From: an uncultured Prochlorococcus sp.
GTDB taxonomy: Bacteria > Cyanobacteriota > Cyanobacteriia > PCC-6307 > Cyanobiaceae
Assembly: GCA_902587615.1 (NCBI GenBank)
Contig: CACILY010000005.1
Location: forward strand, 1 to 47,218
Length of the DNA: 47,218 nucleotides
Direction: 5' to 3'
The position numbers were made by a program, and so were the translations under genes. Below the pieces are notes generated by a model that did no database searches, had not been told where the DNA came from, and saw only the letters and a list, made by a program, of their open reading frames with translations. Shown piece after piece: positions 9,327 through 18,574 of this stretch (positions within the stretch are counted from its first letter, which is position 1; each line of letters opens with the position of its first letter).

Positions 9327-9520
9327 ATCAATCCAACTCTAGGCAAAAAATAATAGCAACAATAACAGCAACTATCTCTATATTGATTGGAGTTATTTAT
9401 CTAATCATAATCACGGTCATGGATACCCGGGGGGCCATTCTTCCTCCTCCTCCCGAGGCCTTTGGCGAGGTGGAAGTTGTTTGTTTTGACTTTTCCTTAA
9501 TGGAGAAACAACTCTTTTAA
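9323..9520 (+). CDS. Putative small single-TM protein (65 aa)
   Basis: ATG overlaps the upstream stop by 4 bp (ATGA, translational-coupling geometry); hydrophobic helix IIATITATISILIGVIYLIIITV; C-terminus overlaps the convergent GTPase gene. Confidence 0.55.
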   Translation: MNQSNSRQKIIATITATISILIGVIYLIIITVMDTRGAILPPPPEAFGEVEVVCFDFSLMEKQLF

Positions 9521-10973
9521 TTGCTTTTTCTATAAACTCATTTAAATCTTTCTCACGTCGATTAATATCATATTGTCTTTGTACTTCTTCTTGCATACCA
9601 CCATCCCCCCAATCCTGATCTCTTTTGAAGTAGCTAATGAAGCTTTTACCTGCTACTCGTGTTAGCCATGCAGCTGTAACACTTTGGATGACTCGGCCTA
9701 CTACAAATGTTGGTATATGAAGAGATAATGATGAACTTACTAGTGATACACCCCCCTGTACTATCCCTAAACCAGTTAATGTTTTGCCTACTGATAAAGC
9801 TAGTTCCTTAGCTCTTTTCCTTGTCATGTCAACACCATAGATTTTTGCTATATCCATTACCATTTGAGCATTCACAGCAGCAGTCCCTAGAAGTTCAATT
9901 CCAGGTAGGGGGGTTATTATTACAACCCCACTGCTAATCCAGCTATAGCGATCTACACACTTCTGGGAGGCGTTCTCTCGTTGTTCATCAAGGAGTTGTT
10001 TCCCAGCTCTGTCTAGATTGCGACATTGAATAAGAATGTTATCTGCAAGCAATTCTTCTCCGTCCTCATAAAGAACTCTGGCGAGTCTACCTACTAAATT
10101 GTCTATATCAGGTAGTGGTTGTAGAGGTCGACCTCCTGGAATTGGAATTGATTGTGGTGAGGAGGTTGTTGTGACTACGTCAGGATATTCTATTAAGCCT
10201 TTGGTTCGTGCTCTTAATAAGGCCAATAGGTGTTCTTCTTCTTCTTCTGTTCTTAAATCGATTTTATTAAGTACGAGAAAGATTCTTTTACCAACGTTAG
10301 CTAGACCTTTAATTATTTTAAATTCAGCTTCTCTCAGATCATTATCTATAACAAAGATAATTAGGTCAGATCGACCAGCTTTCATTAGAGCCTCTTTCTC
10401 TCTTGTCCGACCATTACTTCCACCTTCTAGAATCCCAGGAGTGTCTATTAGTTGAATACCTCTATCTAAGCCTTTTAATCTTAGGCGGTAAGACATACTT
10501 TTTGCTGTTGATCCCATCCGAGCAGAGACATTGCCAACTATTTCATTTAAAAGTGCTCTTATCAGTGAAGTTTTACCGCTAGAACCTGTCCCGAATATAA
10601 CAACTTCTAAGTCTCTTCTCTGTAGTTCATTCTCTACACGTTCTTTCTCTTGTCTAAGCCCTTCAGTTCCTACTTTGTTTTGAATACTGTTCAGTACCTT
10701 ATCAATACTTTCTAAGCTTTTTGCGGCAGCTTCCTTTTTACTTAAGGGTAAATTGATAAATTGACTTCTATTTGACTTATTTCCTAAGCTATTTCTCAGG
10801 AGATATTTCCATCTTTTCGGATTCCTTTGAATAAATATTGGTGTTATTATTAAAGCTGTAATTATTAATGCTTGAAGGGTTATTAAACGTAGCAAAGCTC
10901 CAATTATCCCTGCGAAGACTATCCCTGCTAGAACAGTTATACTTAATAATATTAGTTTTTTTTGAGGTTTCAT
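9417..10973 (-). CDS. Membrane-associated Era-like GTPase / DUF697-type (YcjF-like) protein
   Basis: P-loop GTGSSGKTSL, DTPGILEGG, LNKID; N-terminal TM segments; C-terminal GIELLGTAAVNAQMVMDIAKIYGVDM typical of the DUF697 region. Confidence 0.85.
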   Translation of the reverse strand: MKPQKKLILLSITVLAGIVFAGIIGALLRLITLQALIITALIITPIFIQRNPKRWKYLLRNSLGNKSNRSQFINLPLSKKEAAAKSLESIDKVLNSIQNKVGTEGLRQEKERVENELQRRDLEVVIFGTGSSGKTSLIRALLNEIVGNVSARMGSTAKSMSYRLRLKGLDRGIQLIDTPGILEGGSNGRTREKEALMKAGRSDLIIFVIDNDLREAEFKIIKGLANVGKRIFLVLNKIDLRTEEEEEHLLALLRARTKGLIEYPDVVTTTSSPQSIPIPGGRPLQPLPDIDNLVGRLARVLYEDGEELLADNILIQCRNLDRAGKQLLDEQRENASQKCVDRYSWISSGVVIITPLPGIELLGTAAVNAQMVMDIAKIYGVDMTRKRAKELALSVGKTLTGLGIVQGGVSLVSSSLSLHIPTFVVGRVIQSVTAAWLTRVAGKSFISYFKRDQDWGDGGMQEEVQRQYDINRREKDLNEFIEKAIKRVVSPLRKSQNKQLPPRQRPREEEEEWPPGYP

Positions 10974-11035
10974 TGGTTAGCTTTTAATTAGAAGAAAGGC
11001 GTTAGAATAATGTAAAGCTCTTGATTCCCAAATCA

Positions 11036-11509
11036 TCATTCCATCCTTTTATTTATATTAAGTGCATCAATTATTAAGCAGACTATTGAAATGTTGATTG
11101 CTATATCGGCTATATTAAATATAGGGAAACTAAATATAGAGAGATCTAGAAAATCATTGACATAGCCAAGCCTCCATCTGTCTATACCATTACCAATTGT
11201 CCCACCCAGGAGAAATGCTAAACCTAGCCCTTTCCAGTATATAAAAGAAGAATTTATAAACAAGAATATAATTAATACCATAGAAACTAGTAGACTCAAC
11301 AATGATAAAAGATAAGTAGAATTGGAAAACAAACTAAAAGCTGCACCCGTATTCTTTACAGGTGTAAAGTTAAGAAGCAATGGAATAAATTGTTGTGAAG
11401 TGTTGTAATCTATTGATCTTATAATTAACATTTTTGATATTTGATCAATTACTATAATTAAAATACTTATCGCTATTATTTGTCCTTTGTTGATTAGTTT
11501 ATTGTTCAT
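11036..11509 (-). CDS. lspA: Lipoprotein signal peptidase (signal peptidase II)
   Basis: Membrane protein with KNTGAAFSLF, GGTIGNGIDRWRLGYVNDFLDL and NIADIAIN. Confidence 0.95.
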   Translation of the reverse strand: MNNKLINKGQIIAISILIIVIDQISKMLIIRSIDYNTSQQFIPLLLNFTPVKNTGAAFSLFSNSTYLLSLLSLLVSMVLIIFLFINSSFIYWKGLGLAFLLGGTIGNGIDRWRLGYVNDFLDLSIFSFPIFNIADIAINISIVCLIIDALNINKRME

Positions 11510-12081
11510 TTTATAAGAAGAAATCTTTTCATGGTTATTGCAATTAATCCTATTGCAGGACAGAGCAACAATTGTGAGGTCCCTGGTATAAGTGAGTATT
11601 TAAGCAATAGAACCGGTAATAGTTCAGCCCATCGGGAGACCAGTGTCCCGATAAGTAAATTTAATATGCCTGTTGCGTGCAATATCAATACCCCACTTAT
11701 CGCTGCAATAGTTTGTCCTATTAAACCTTTCATCTCCTTCCTGCTCGCAAGTTTTCCACATATCAAAGATGCTGGTAGAAAGCCAATTAGATATCCAAAA
11801 TCAGGTGTCAATAAATAACCAATGCTTCCTCCACCATGAAATACAGGTAGATAAAAAAGTCCAATGGTTAAATATGCGATTGCTGCGATTACAGCAGACT
11901 TTGGCCCGCTAATTAACGCACATAATAATAATGATGGTATTTGCCATGAACTTGTTAAATTCAAGACTTGAATTGGCAATTGAGGAATCAATATTGCTGA
12001 GGGAGTCATTGTCCCTACAAGGATCATGAGGAGACCAGCAAGTGCTCCGCTCCAAATGCTTACAGCCCGCACATAGAACAA
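11506..12081 (-). CDS. bioY: Biotin transporter BioY
   Basis: Polytopic; PVFHGGGSIGYLLTPDFGYLIGFLPASLICG is typical of BioY; 4-bp overlap with lspA; start codon (TTG at 12081) uncertain. Confidence 0.9.
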   Translation of the reverse strand: MFYVRAVSIWSGALAGLLMILVGTMTPSAILIPQLPIQVLNLTSSWQIPSLLLCALISGPKSAVIAAIAYLTIGLFYLPVFHGGGSIGYLLTPDFGYLIGFLPASLICGKLASRKEMKGLIGQTIAAISGVLILHATGILNLLIGTLVSRWAELLPVLLLKYSLIPGTSQLLLCPAIGLIAITMKRFLLIK

Positions 12082-12096
12082 ATAACTTGTTCTATG
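12072..12096. promoter_or_regulatory. Perfect 10-bp dyad (CATAGAACAA-ATAAC-TTGTTCTATG) between divergent bioY and sipA; candidate operator
   Basis: Arms 12072-12081 and 12087-12096 are exact reverse complements separated by 5 nt. Confidence 0.5.
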
Positions 12097-12194
12097 CTGC
12101 TCTATTTAATTAGTATGTGCTAGTTGCAAAAGACAATACTATTTTTGACAAATCTTTTCCTATAAGTAGGTTACTTTCTTTTGATGAAAAGTTT

Positions 12195-12410
12195 ATGGAA
12201 CTTTCTATTGGCGACAAGGTTTATATAAATTCTGCAATACCTTATTTGAAAACGACGGATCCTATGCCCATGCTGCGTCCTCCAGATCTTGTGTCTATTG
12301 ATGAGATTGGTATAGTTGTTGGATTAAGAGCGATGGGTTTGGTTGAAGTTCGTTTTAGGAGAGGTACCTTTCTATTTTCAGTAGAGAATCTTTCTTTACA
12401 GTCTGATTAA
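12195..12410 (+). CDS. sipA: SipA-like (NblS-interacting, DUF3148) regulatory protein
   Basis: SIGDKVYINSAIPYLKTTDPMPMLRPPDLVSIDEIGIVVGLR..VRFRRGTFLF; ORF open from GTG at 12117 but the SipA core begins at the internal ATG 12195. Confidence 0.8.
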   Translation: MELSIGDKVYINSAIPYLKTTDPMPMLRPPDLVSIDEIGIVVGLRAMGLVEVRFRRGTFLFSVENLSLQSD

Positions 12411-12420
12411 ATTAGAAAAT

Positions 12421-13677
12421 TTAGGGCTTCCATTCTTTTGAGAGTTCCATAAGGATTTTCTTAGGACCACAAAGGCTTAGTAATGGGTTCTTAAGATGTT
12501 TATTTGCTGCTCTTTGTAAGTCCTCTTTAGTTATGGATCTAATCCTTAGAAGGTTTTGTTTATCATAGTCACGAGGTAAATTCCTTCCTAAGATCAGAGC
12601 CCTTCTTTCTGCTCTTTGTGCAATGCTTTGAGAAGAATGTGCTAACAATCCATGGTATTTGGATTTTGCAAGTGATAAGTTTTCTTTTGAAATAGTTTTA
12701 TTTAACATGTTTTCCCAAATATCACTTAAAAGTCGAAGAGTAAGAACTGCTTTACTAGCACTAGTTGAGGCATGCAGTAGAAAAGGCGATTGAGCTTCTC
12801 TCATTGGGTGATGAACTCCTACGTCATATGCGACACCATGTTCTTCTCTTAACTTTAAAAATAATAGACTGGACATTCCTGAGCCTAGGTAAATGCCTAG
12901 AAGGCGAAGTAATAAATCATCTGGATGACAACATGATATTGTAGGTAATCCCAGAATTATGACTACTTGTAGGGTGTTTTCGAATTCAAGATTTATATTT
13001 CTTGTCGGACTACTGTGGTTTACAGGTGTAATGCATTCATCAATTTTGTAATTTTTAGCAACCCTATTTTCTATCAATTGACCAAATGGCTCAATATTAT
13101 TGATTTCCGTTTTAAGGTCATCCGGTAACATCCCTGTAACAACAAGTGTCTTTGTACGAGTGATGATTTTTGTTGAAAGACTTAATAATGCTTCTTTATC
13201 TATGACTTCTAAATCTTTAATCAAGCCAAGTGGATCATGACCATATGGCCCATTGGAGTAGGCAAGATTTCTCCAACCATCAAAGGCTAGATAAAAAGGA
13301 TTTTCTTTTTGCCTTTTAATAGCTTTAATCGTTAGTGCCTTTTCTAAGGCTATTTGATTATCTTTAAGATGAGGTTCAATAATCATCCATCCTAATATGG
13401 GTAAAAGCTTGGCAAAATCATTTGCCATAGATTTAAGACTTATTAATATTCCATCTTCATATGTTTCACATTGAAGGCTTGCTCCACATCCTTCAATTAA
13501 ATCACCTAACTCAGAATAGTCATATGGTCCACACCCCCTAGTAAATAATGATCCAAGCAGTTGATGTAAGCCTTTATAATTATGAGGGTCTGATCTACTG
13601 CCTTCTCTGATCCACAATTTCGAGGAAACTACTCCAGGAGAATTTATCTTCTCTATGTCTATATTGAGATGATGCAT
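12421..13677 (-). CDS. M16-family peptidase, likely partner subunit lacking an intact HxxEH
   Basis: M16 fold similarity; no HxxEH in the N-terminal half (LHQLLGSLFTRG at the equivalent position); C-terminal GMSSLLFLKLREEHGVAYDVG. Confidence 0.85.
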   Translation of the reverse strand: MHHLNIDIEKINSPGVVSSKLWIREGSRSDPHNYKGLHQLLGSLFTRGCGPYDYSELGDLIEGCGASLQCETYEDGILISLKSMANDFAKLLPILGWMIIEPHLKDNQIALEKALTIKAIKRQKENPFYLAFDGWRNLAYSNGPYGHDPLGLIKDLEVIDKEALLSLSTKIITRTKTLVVTGMLPDDLKTEINNIEPFGQLIENRVAKNYKIDECITPVNHSSPTRNINLEFENTLQVVIILGLPTISCCHPDDLLLRLLGIYLGSGMSSLLFLKLREEHGVAYDVGVHHPMREAQSPFLLHASTSASKAVLTLRLLSDIWENMLNKTISKENLSLAKSKYHGLLAHSSQSIAQRAERRALILGRNLPRDYDKQNLLRIRSITKEDLQRAANKHLKNPLLSLCGPKKILMELSKEWKP

Positions 13678-13684
13678 TAATAGA

Positions 13685-14974
13685 CTATTTAGGCCTTGCT
13701 ATAAGAGTGCAACTTTTATCAGGGTGTAAGTTTTGTAAAATCTCTTTTTGAAGCTTTTCTTTTGACCAATAGTCGATGTGTTTTATCGGTTCTAATAATT
13801 CTTGCTCTCGTCCCCAAAGAATATGTGCTCCGGATACTGATGCTATTTGACCACTTGTCTCCAGGCTGAAGCATAGATAATTTTTTACTAGTTGGTATGC
13901 ACGATTAATTTCATTACTACTAGGAACTGTTAGGCTTGATTCACTCAGTACTTTATTAATTTCCTTTTCCACTTGTTCAACTTGCTCCTCTAGGCAGCAT
14001 GCTTCTAACATAATTAACCCTCCTTTTTCAAGGATAGTTATATCCATATCGATTGACTCCACTATTTGCAATTCTTCTCTTAAGCGTTTTACAAGTCGAC
14101 TCCTTCGACCTTCTGATAAAAATGAGGTTGCAATGTCTGCACCCATGATTTCTAATTGCTCATTAGCTGGAGGAATTGGCCATGCCATAATTACTCTTGC
14201 TGTCTCTAGCCTATTGATATAAATCTCTTTTCGACCAGTTTGAAAACATAAAGTTGAGTTATTTTCTAGAGACAAATTTGTGTTTCTATCACTTTCAAGA
14301 GATGCTAGAAGGCTTTCATCAAGTATCTTTTCCATATTATTTGGATAATTTCCAGCTATCGCAATAGTGCAATTATCTCCTTGATATCGTTGTTTATGAA
14401 AATTCTTCATTTGTCTTGGACTAATTGATTTAAGACTTCTTTCCCAACCTAAAATTGGTCTGCCATATGCGTGCTTAGGCCAGCAGGTTTCTAAAAGTTT
14501 TTGAATTATTTGTTCATCAGGTTGGTCATTATGTTGCGCTATCTCTTCTAGGACCACTTGTCTTTCAGTCTCAAAGGCATCTTCATTAATTAATGGGGTA
14601 ATAACAAGACTTAATAGGAGTTCAAGGGCTGGTTCAATTACATTGGATGGAACACTTACGTAATAATGCACGTCATCAAATCCTGTCTCTGCATTGCTAT
14701 TCCCTCCAAGTGCCTCAATCTTTTTATCGAATTCTCCTTCTTTTAGATTTTTACTACCTTTAAAGACCATGTGTTCAAGAAAATGTGCAAGACCTTCTTC
14801 TCCAGATCTTTCACAAATGCTTCCAGCCTTTACCCATATATCTAGGCTTGTTAATGAAGCGTCAGGCATTTTTGCAGTGACGCAACGCGTATTGTTTTGA
14901 AGAGACCAAATATTAAGTTTTGGTCCTTGAATAGAACTCTTCAGGGTTTTTTCTAAAAGTCTCGTTCTTTCCAT
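13685..14974 (-). CDS. M16-family zinc peptidase (processing protease)
   Basis: HxxEH in GLAHFLEHMVFKGS and downstream Glu region ETERQVVLEEI. Confidence 0.93.
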   Translation of the reverse strand: MERTRLLEKTLKSSIQGPKLNIWSLQNNTRCVTAKMPDASLTSLDIWVKAGSICERSGEEGLAHFLEHMVFKGSKNLKEGEFDKKIEALGGNSNAETGFDDVHYYVSVPSNVIEPALELLLSLVITPLINEDAFETERQVVLEEIAQHNDQPDEQIIQKLLETCWPKHAYGRPILGWERSLKSISPRQMKNFHKQRYQGDNCTIAIAGNYPNNMEKILDESLLASLESDRNTNLSLENNSTLCFQTGRKEIYINRLETARVIMAWPIPPANEQLEIMGADIATSFLSEGRRSRLVKRLREELQIVESIDMDITILEKGGLIMLEACCLEEQVEQVEKEINKVLSESSLTVPSSNEINRAYQLVKNYLCFSLETSGQIASVSGAHILWGREQELLEPIKHIDYWSKEKLQKEILQNLHPDKSCTLIARPK

Positions 14975-14984
14975 TCTCTCAGTT

Positions 14985-15725
14985 GTGTTGCTGTCTTCCT
15001 TTATTAACGGAAAAGGTCTTCATCCTCTTTTGGACTCTGTAGCTGATCTTATTAGACTAAGCAGAGTTGAATTGCCTGATTTAAACCCTCTTGACCTAGA
15101 TCTTGAATTACAAAGCATATACAAGAAAGTGGATGGCGAGGATTTGTTCATTGTTAATGAATTACATAAAGCCAGAGGATTTCGCAAACTTCATCTTGAA
15201 ATAGCCCGGATAGGCTCTACTTTGCAGATACTGCATTGTGTGTTCTTTCCAGAACCAACCTATGATCTGCCCATATTTGGTGTTGATCTTGTAGTTTCTA
15301 ACGATAAGGTTTCTGCTGCCATAGTTGATCTTTCACCAGTAAGTGACGTTTTCCCTGCCTCATTAAAAAGTGGTCTTGAGGAAATAGATATGCCTGACTT
15401 TCAAGATTCACGAAAATTACCTGAATGGGGAAGTATTTTTTCTTCTCAAGTATGTTTTATAAAACCCAACAACAATGAAGAAGAGGAGCAATTTCTTCAA
15501 ATCATTGATCAATATATGAAGTCGCTTATTGCGTTCTCTTTGACAATTGAACCTGATTCGCCTCTGTCACCTTTTACAATTGCTAGACATAAAGGTCAAC
15601 ATTACTATTGTCAACAGCAAAAACTAAATGACAAAACTAGGAATGTTCTGTCCAAGACTTTCAGCCCTAAATGGGCAGACCGATATATAGATGTAGTTCT
15701 TTTTGAATGTCCTTCCATTCCTTGA
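14985..15725 (+). CDS. pcyA: Phycocyanobilin:ferredoxin oxidoreductase
   Basis: HKARGFRKLHLEIARIGSTLQILHCVFFPEPTYDLPIFGVDLV and C-terminal YCQQQKLNDKTRNVLSKTF; GTG start. Confidence 0.92.
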   Translation: MLLSSFINGKGLHPLLDSVADLIRLSRVELPDLNPLDLDLELQSIYKKVDGEDLFIVNELHKARGFRKLHLEIARIGSTLQILHCVFFPEPTYDLPIFGVDLVVSNDKVSAAIVDLSPVSDVFPASLKSGLEEIDMPDFQDSRKLPEWGSIFSSQVCFIKPNNNEEEEQFLQIIDQYMKSLIAFSLTIEPDSPLSPFTIARHKGQHYYCQQQKLNDKTRNVLSKTFSPKWADRYIDVVLFECPSIP

Positions 15726-16630
15726 CTTTTAAATTTCTAATTAATCGACAAGTTCGAGCAATATTAGTTTGTCTTTTTTTAATAGGGCTTTGTAGTTGCA
15801 AAAAAGATTCATACTCTGATTATCCACTCTCTTCTGAATTGGAAGAAGTAAAGCCCCTAGAAGGAGTTGCAGCATTAGGACAATTGTCTCCCAGAGGAGA
15901 AATACGAAGTCTGGCTTCTCCTGTATCTAGTTCTGGCGGGACTCCACGGGTATCAAAATTATTAATAAAAGAGGGCGATTTTGTAAAAAACGGTCAGGTA
16001 CTTGTTGTCTTTGAAAGTCAAAAAAGGATTCAGGCAGATTTAGCAAAAATCAAAGCAAGACTTGAGACTATTAACAAAAAGATCAATATGCAAAGCAAAG
16101 AAGTCTCAAGATATCAAGAAGCAGCAAATCAAGGTGCTTATCCACTTGTATTGTTAGAAGAAAAGCAAGATGAAGTAACAGATTTACAAAGTAGAAAGAA
16201 TGAGATTTTGGCTGAAATTCGTGTTTTGGAAGTTGATTTATTAGATAGTCAATTAATTAGCCCTATTGATGGTTTAGTTCTTCGCTTGCATACGCTTGTA
16301 GGAGAAAGAGAAGGTCCCGATGGTGTTCTGGATGTTGGTGCAGCTGAATTTATGGAAGCACTTGTCGAGGTGTATGAATCAGATATTTCACGTATAAAGA
16401 TTGGCCAGTCTGTTTCTTTGACTAGCGAAAACGGCGGCTTTAAAGGTACTTTGAATGGAGTTGTTGTAAGAATCAGTCCTCAAGTTAGACAACGAATGGT
16501 TTTGTCTACGGATCCAACTGGAGATGCTGATGCAAGGGTTGTAGAAGTACAAGTAAAACTAGATGACTCATCTGCTTCATCAGTTATTCGATTAACGGGT
16601 ATGAAAGTTATTGCCAGATTTATTCCATAG
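15707..16630 (+). CDS. devB: DevB-type membrane-fusion (HlyD family) subunit of an ABC exporter
   Basis: Biotinyl-lipoyl-like halves (ASPVSSSGGTPRVSKLLIKEGDFVKNGQVLVVFES; SPIDGLVLRLHTLVGE), coiled-coil, N-terminal hydrophobic segment with possible lipobox. Confidence 0.85.
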   Translation: MSFHSLTFKFLINRQVRAILVCLFLIGLCSCKKDSYSDYPLSSELEEVKPLEGVAALGQLSPRGEIRSLASPVSSSGGTPRVSKLLIKEGDFVKNGQVLVVFESQKRIQADLAKIKARLETINKKINMQSKEVSRYQEAANQGAYPLVLLEEKQDEVTDLQSRKNEILAEIRVLEVDLLDSQLISPIDGLVLRLHTLVGEREGPDGVLDVGAAEFMEALVEVYESDISRIKIGQSVSLTSENGGFKGTLNGVVVRISPQVRQRMVLSTDPTGDADARVVEVQVKLDDSSASSVIRLTGMKVIARFIP

Positions 16631-17802
16631 TGGAAATATTTTTTTGGAAAGATCGAAAAATACCTCTTGCATGGTTATTACTTACAAGGCAACCTTTAAG
16701 GCTTTTTGTTGCACTTGCTGGAATTTGTTTCGCCGGAATTTTGATGTTTATGCAGTTGGGATTCCGTGATGGTTTGTTTGATACAAGTGTCACTGTGCAC
16801 AAATTATTTGATGCAGACATTGTTTTGATTAGTCCTCGCTCCAAGAGCTCAATAAGTATGAGTGGATTTCCGCGTAGGAGACTTGTACAGGTAATGGCTC
16901 ATCCCAATGTTGTAGGAACTACTCCAGTTAATTGGACTTTTCTTTTATGGCGTAATCCTGAGACACTATCAACAAGATCTATTTTGGCTCTAGGTTTTGA
17001 GCCGAATAATCCACTTTTAAATGATCAAAACTTTTCTACTAAAGCTAAGTTATTAACAAATCCTGGTCGAGTTTTATTTGATCAGCTTTCTAGGGATGAG
17101 TTTGGTCCGATAGCTAAATGGTTTAAGGAGGGGAAAACTGTTGAGACGGAAGTAGCAGGGAAAAGAGTTCGTGTTGCAGGAATGGTTAGTTTAGGCCCTT
17201 CTTTTGGTGCTGATGGAAATTTAATAACTAGCCGTGAAACTTTTCTAAAATTATTGCCAAGTAATCCTCAGGGGAGTATAGAAATTGGTCTCGTTAGAGT
17301 TTCTCCAGGTGCTGATGTACGAAAGATAAGTCAATCTTTACAAATTAGTCTTCCTAATGACGTTAAGGTTTTAACTAAAAAGGAATTTATTGAATTTGAA
17401 AAAAGTTATTGGAGAAATAGTACTTCTATAGGTTTTATTTTTACTTTAGGGGCAGCTATGGGGTTTATTGTTGGCTGTGTAATTGTTTATCAAATACTTT
17501 ATACAGATGTAAGTGATCATTTGGCTGAATATGCCACATTAATGGCTATGGGTTATAGGTTAAAAACCTTATTGGGTGTTGTAGCCCGTGAAGGAGTAAT
17601 GCTTTCAATAATGGGCTATGTACCCGCTTATATAGCTGGAGAAGGTCTTTATGCTTTGGTTAGGAATTCTACAAAATTACCTGTTGCAATGGATTTTGAA
17701 AGGGCTTTTATTGTCTTTTCACTGATTCTAATTATGTGCATGGGATCCTCTTTTATTGCTATGAAGCGATTGGTTGATGCTGATCCCGCGGAGATTTTTT
17801 AG
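16630..17802 (+). CDS. devC: DevC-type ABC transporter permease (FtsX/MacB-like)
   Basis: Starts IPLAWLLLTRQPLRLFVALAGICFAGILMFMQLGFRDGLFD, typical of DevC; GTG start overlapping the devB stop. Confidence 0.9.
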   Translation: MEIFFWKDRKIPLAWLLLTRQPLRLFVALAGICFAGILMFMQLGFRDGLFDTSVTVHKLFDADIVLISPRSKSSISMSGFPRRRLVQVMAHPNVVGTTPVNWTFLLWRNPETLSTRSILALGFEPNNPLLNDQNFSTKAKLLTNPGRVLFDQLSRDEFGPIAKWFKEGKTVETEVAGKRVRVAGMVSLGPSFGADGNLITSRETFLKLLPSNPQGSIEIGLVRVSPGADVRKISQSLQISLPNDVKVLTKKEFIEFEKSYWRNSTSIGFIFTLGAAMGFIVGCVIVYQILYTDVSDHLAEYATLMAMGYRLKTLLGVVAREGVMLSIMGYVPAYIAGEGLYALVRNSTKLPVAMDFERAFIVFSLILIMCMGSSFIAMKRLVDADPAEIF

Positions 17803-18539
17803 TGAATATTGTATCTTCACAAAATGATTATTATGGCAATTGCACTATTCAAGAAATAAAACCAACTGTCCAAATTAATTCTCTTTCTCATTGGTTTGGA
17901 CAACGAACAATGAGACGAAAAGTTCTTGAATCGATATCAATGCAAATTGCTCCAGGTGAAGTCATTCTTTTAACAGGACCCTCAGGATGTGGAAAGACTA
18001 CTTTACTTACGCTTATCGGAGCACTTAGAAAAGTTGAAAAGGGGGATCTTTTTGTATTTGGTAAACAATTAAATGGAGCGAATCGCCAAACCAGACAACT
18101 TCTAAGACGCAAAATTGGCATGATTTTTCAGGGACATAATCTTCTTAGATGTCTTACTGCTGAGCAAAACGTTCAGATGGGGGCAGATTTATTAAAAGAT
18201 CTGTCTTATCGTTCTCGCCGAAATCAGGCTAGAGAATGGTTAAGAGCTGTTGGATTGGATGATCATATGAATAAGTTTCCTCATGATCTTTCAGGGGGCC
18301 AAAAACAAAGAGTTGCAATAGCAAGGGCTCTTGCTGCTCGCCCAAAATTATTACTGGCTGATGAACCTACTTCCGCACTTGATAGCATTACTGGTAGAGA
18401 AATTGTTGATCTGCTTAAAAAATTAGCCCTTGAACAATCTTGTTCAGTATTGATGGTTACGCATGATCCACGAATTCTTGATATAGCAGATCGTCTCTTA
18501 AAAATGGAAGATGGTAAATTGATGTCCTCGATTCGGTAA
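17802..18539 (+). CDS. devA: DevA-type ABC transporter ATPase
   Basis: Walker A GPSGCGKTT, signature LSGGQKQRVAIARAL, Walker B LLLADEPTSALD. Confidence 0.95.
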   Translation: MNIVSSQNDYYGNCTIQEIKPTVQINSLSHWFGQRTMRRKVLESISMQIAPGEVILLTGPSGCGKTTLLTLIGALRKVEKGDLFVFGKQLNGANRQTRQLLRRKIGMIFQGHNLLRCLTAEQNVQMGADLLKDLSYRSRRNQAREWLRAVGLDDHMNKFPHDLSGGQKQRVAIARALAARPKLLLADEPTSALDSITGREIVDLLKKLALEQSCSVLMVTHDPRILDIADRLLKMEDGKLMSSIR

Positions 18540-18574
18540 GTTAGTAATAGCTAATCTCAACTAAATCTAAAAGC

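Noticed and set aside
10099-10455. 118-aa + strand ORF antisense to the GTPase gene
   Set aside because: Fully antisense to a well-supported P-loop GTPase; Ser/Arg/Pro-biased translation typical of a shadow ORF.
11531-11818. 95-aa + strand ORF antisense to bioY
   Set aside because: Entirely inside a well-supported bioY; no domain.
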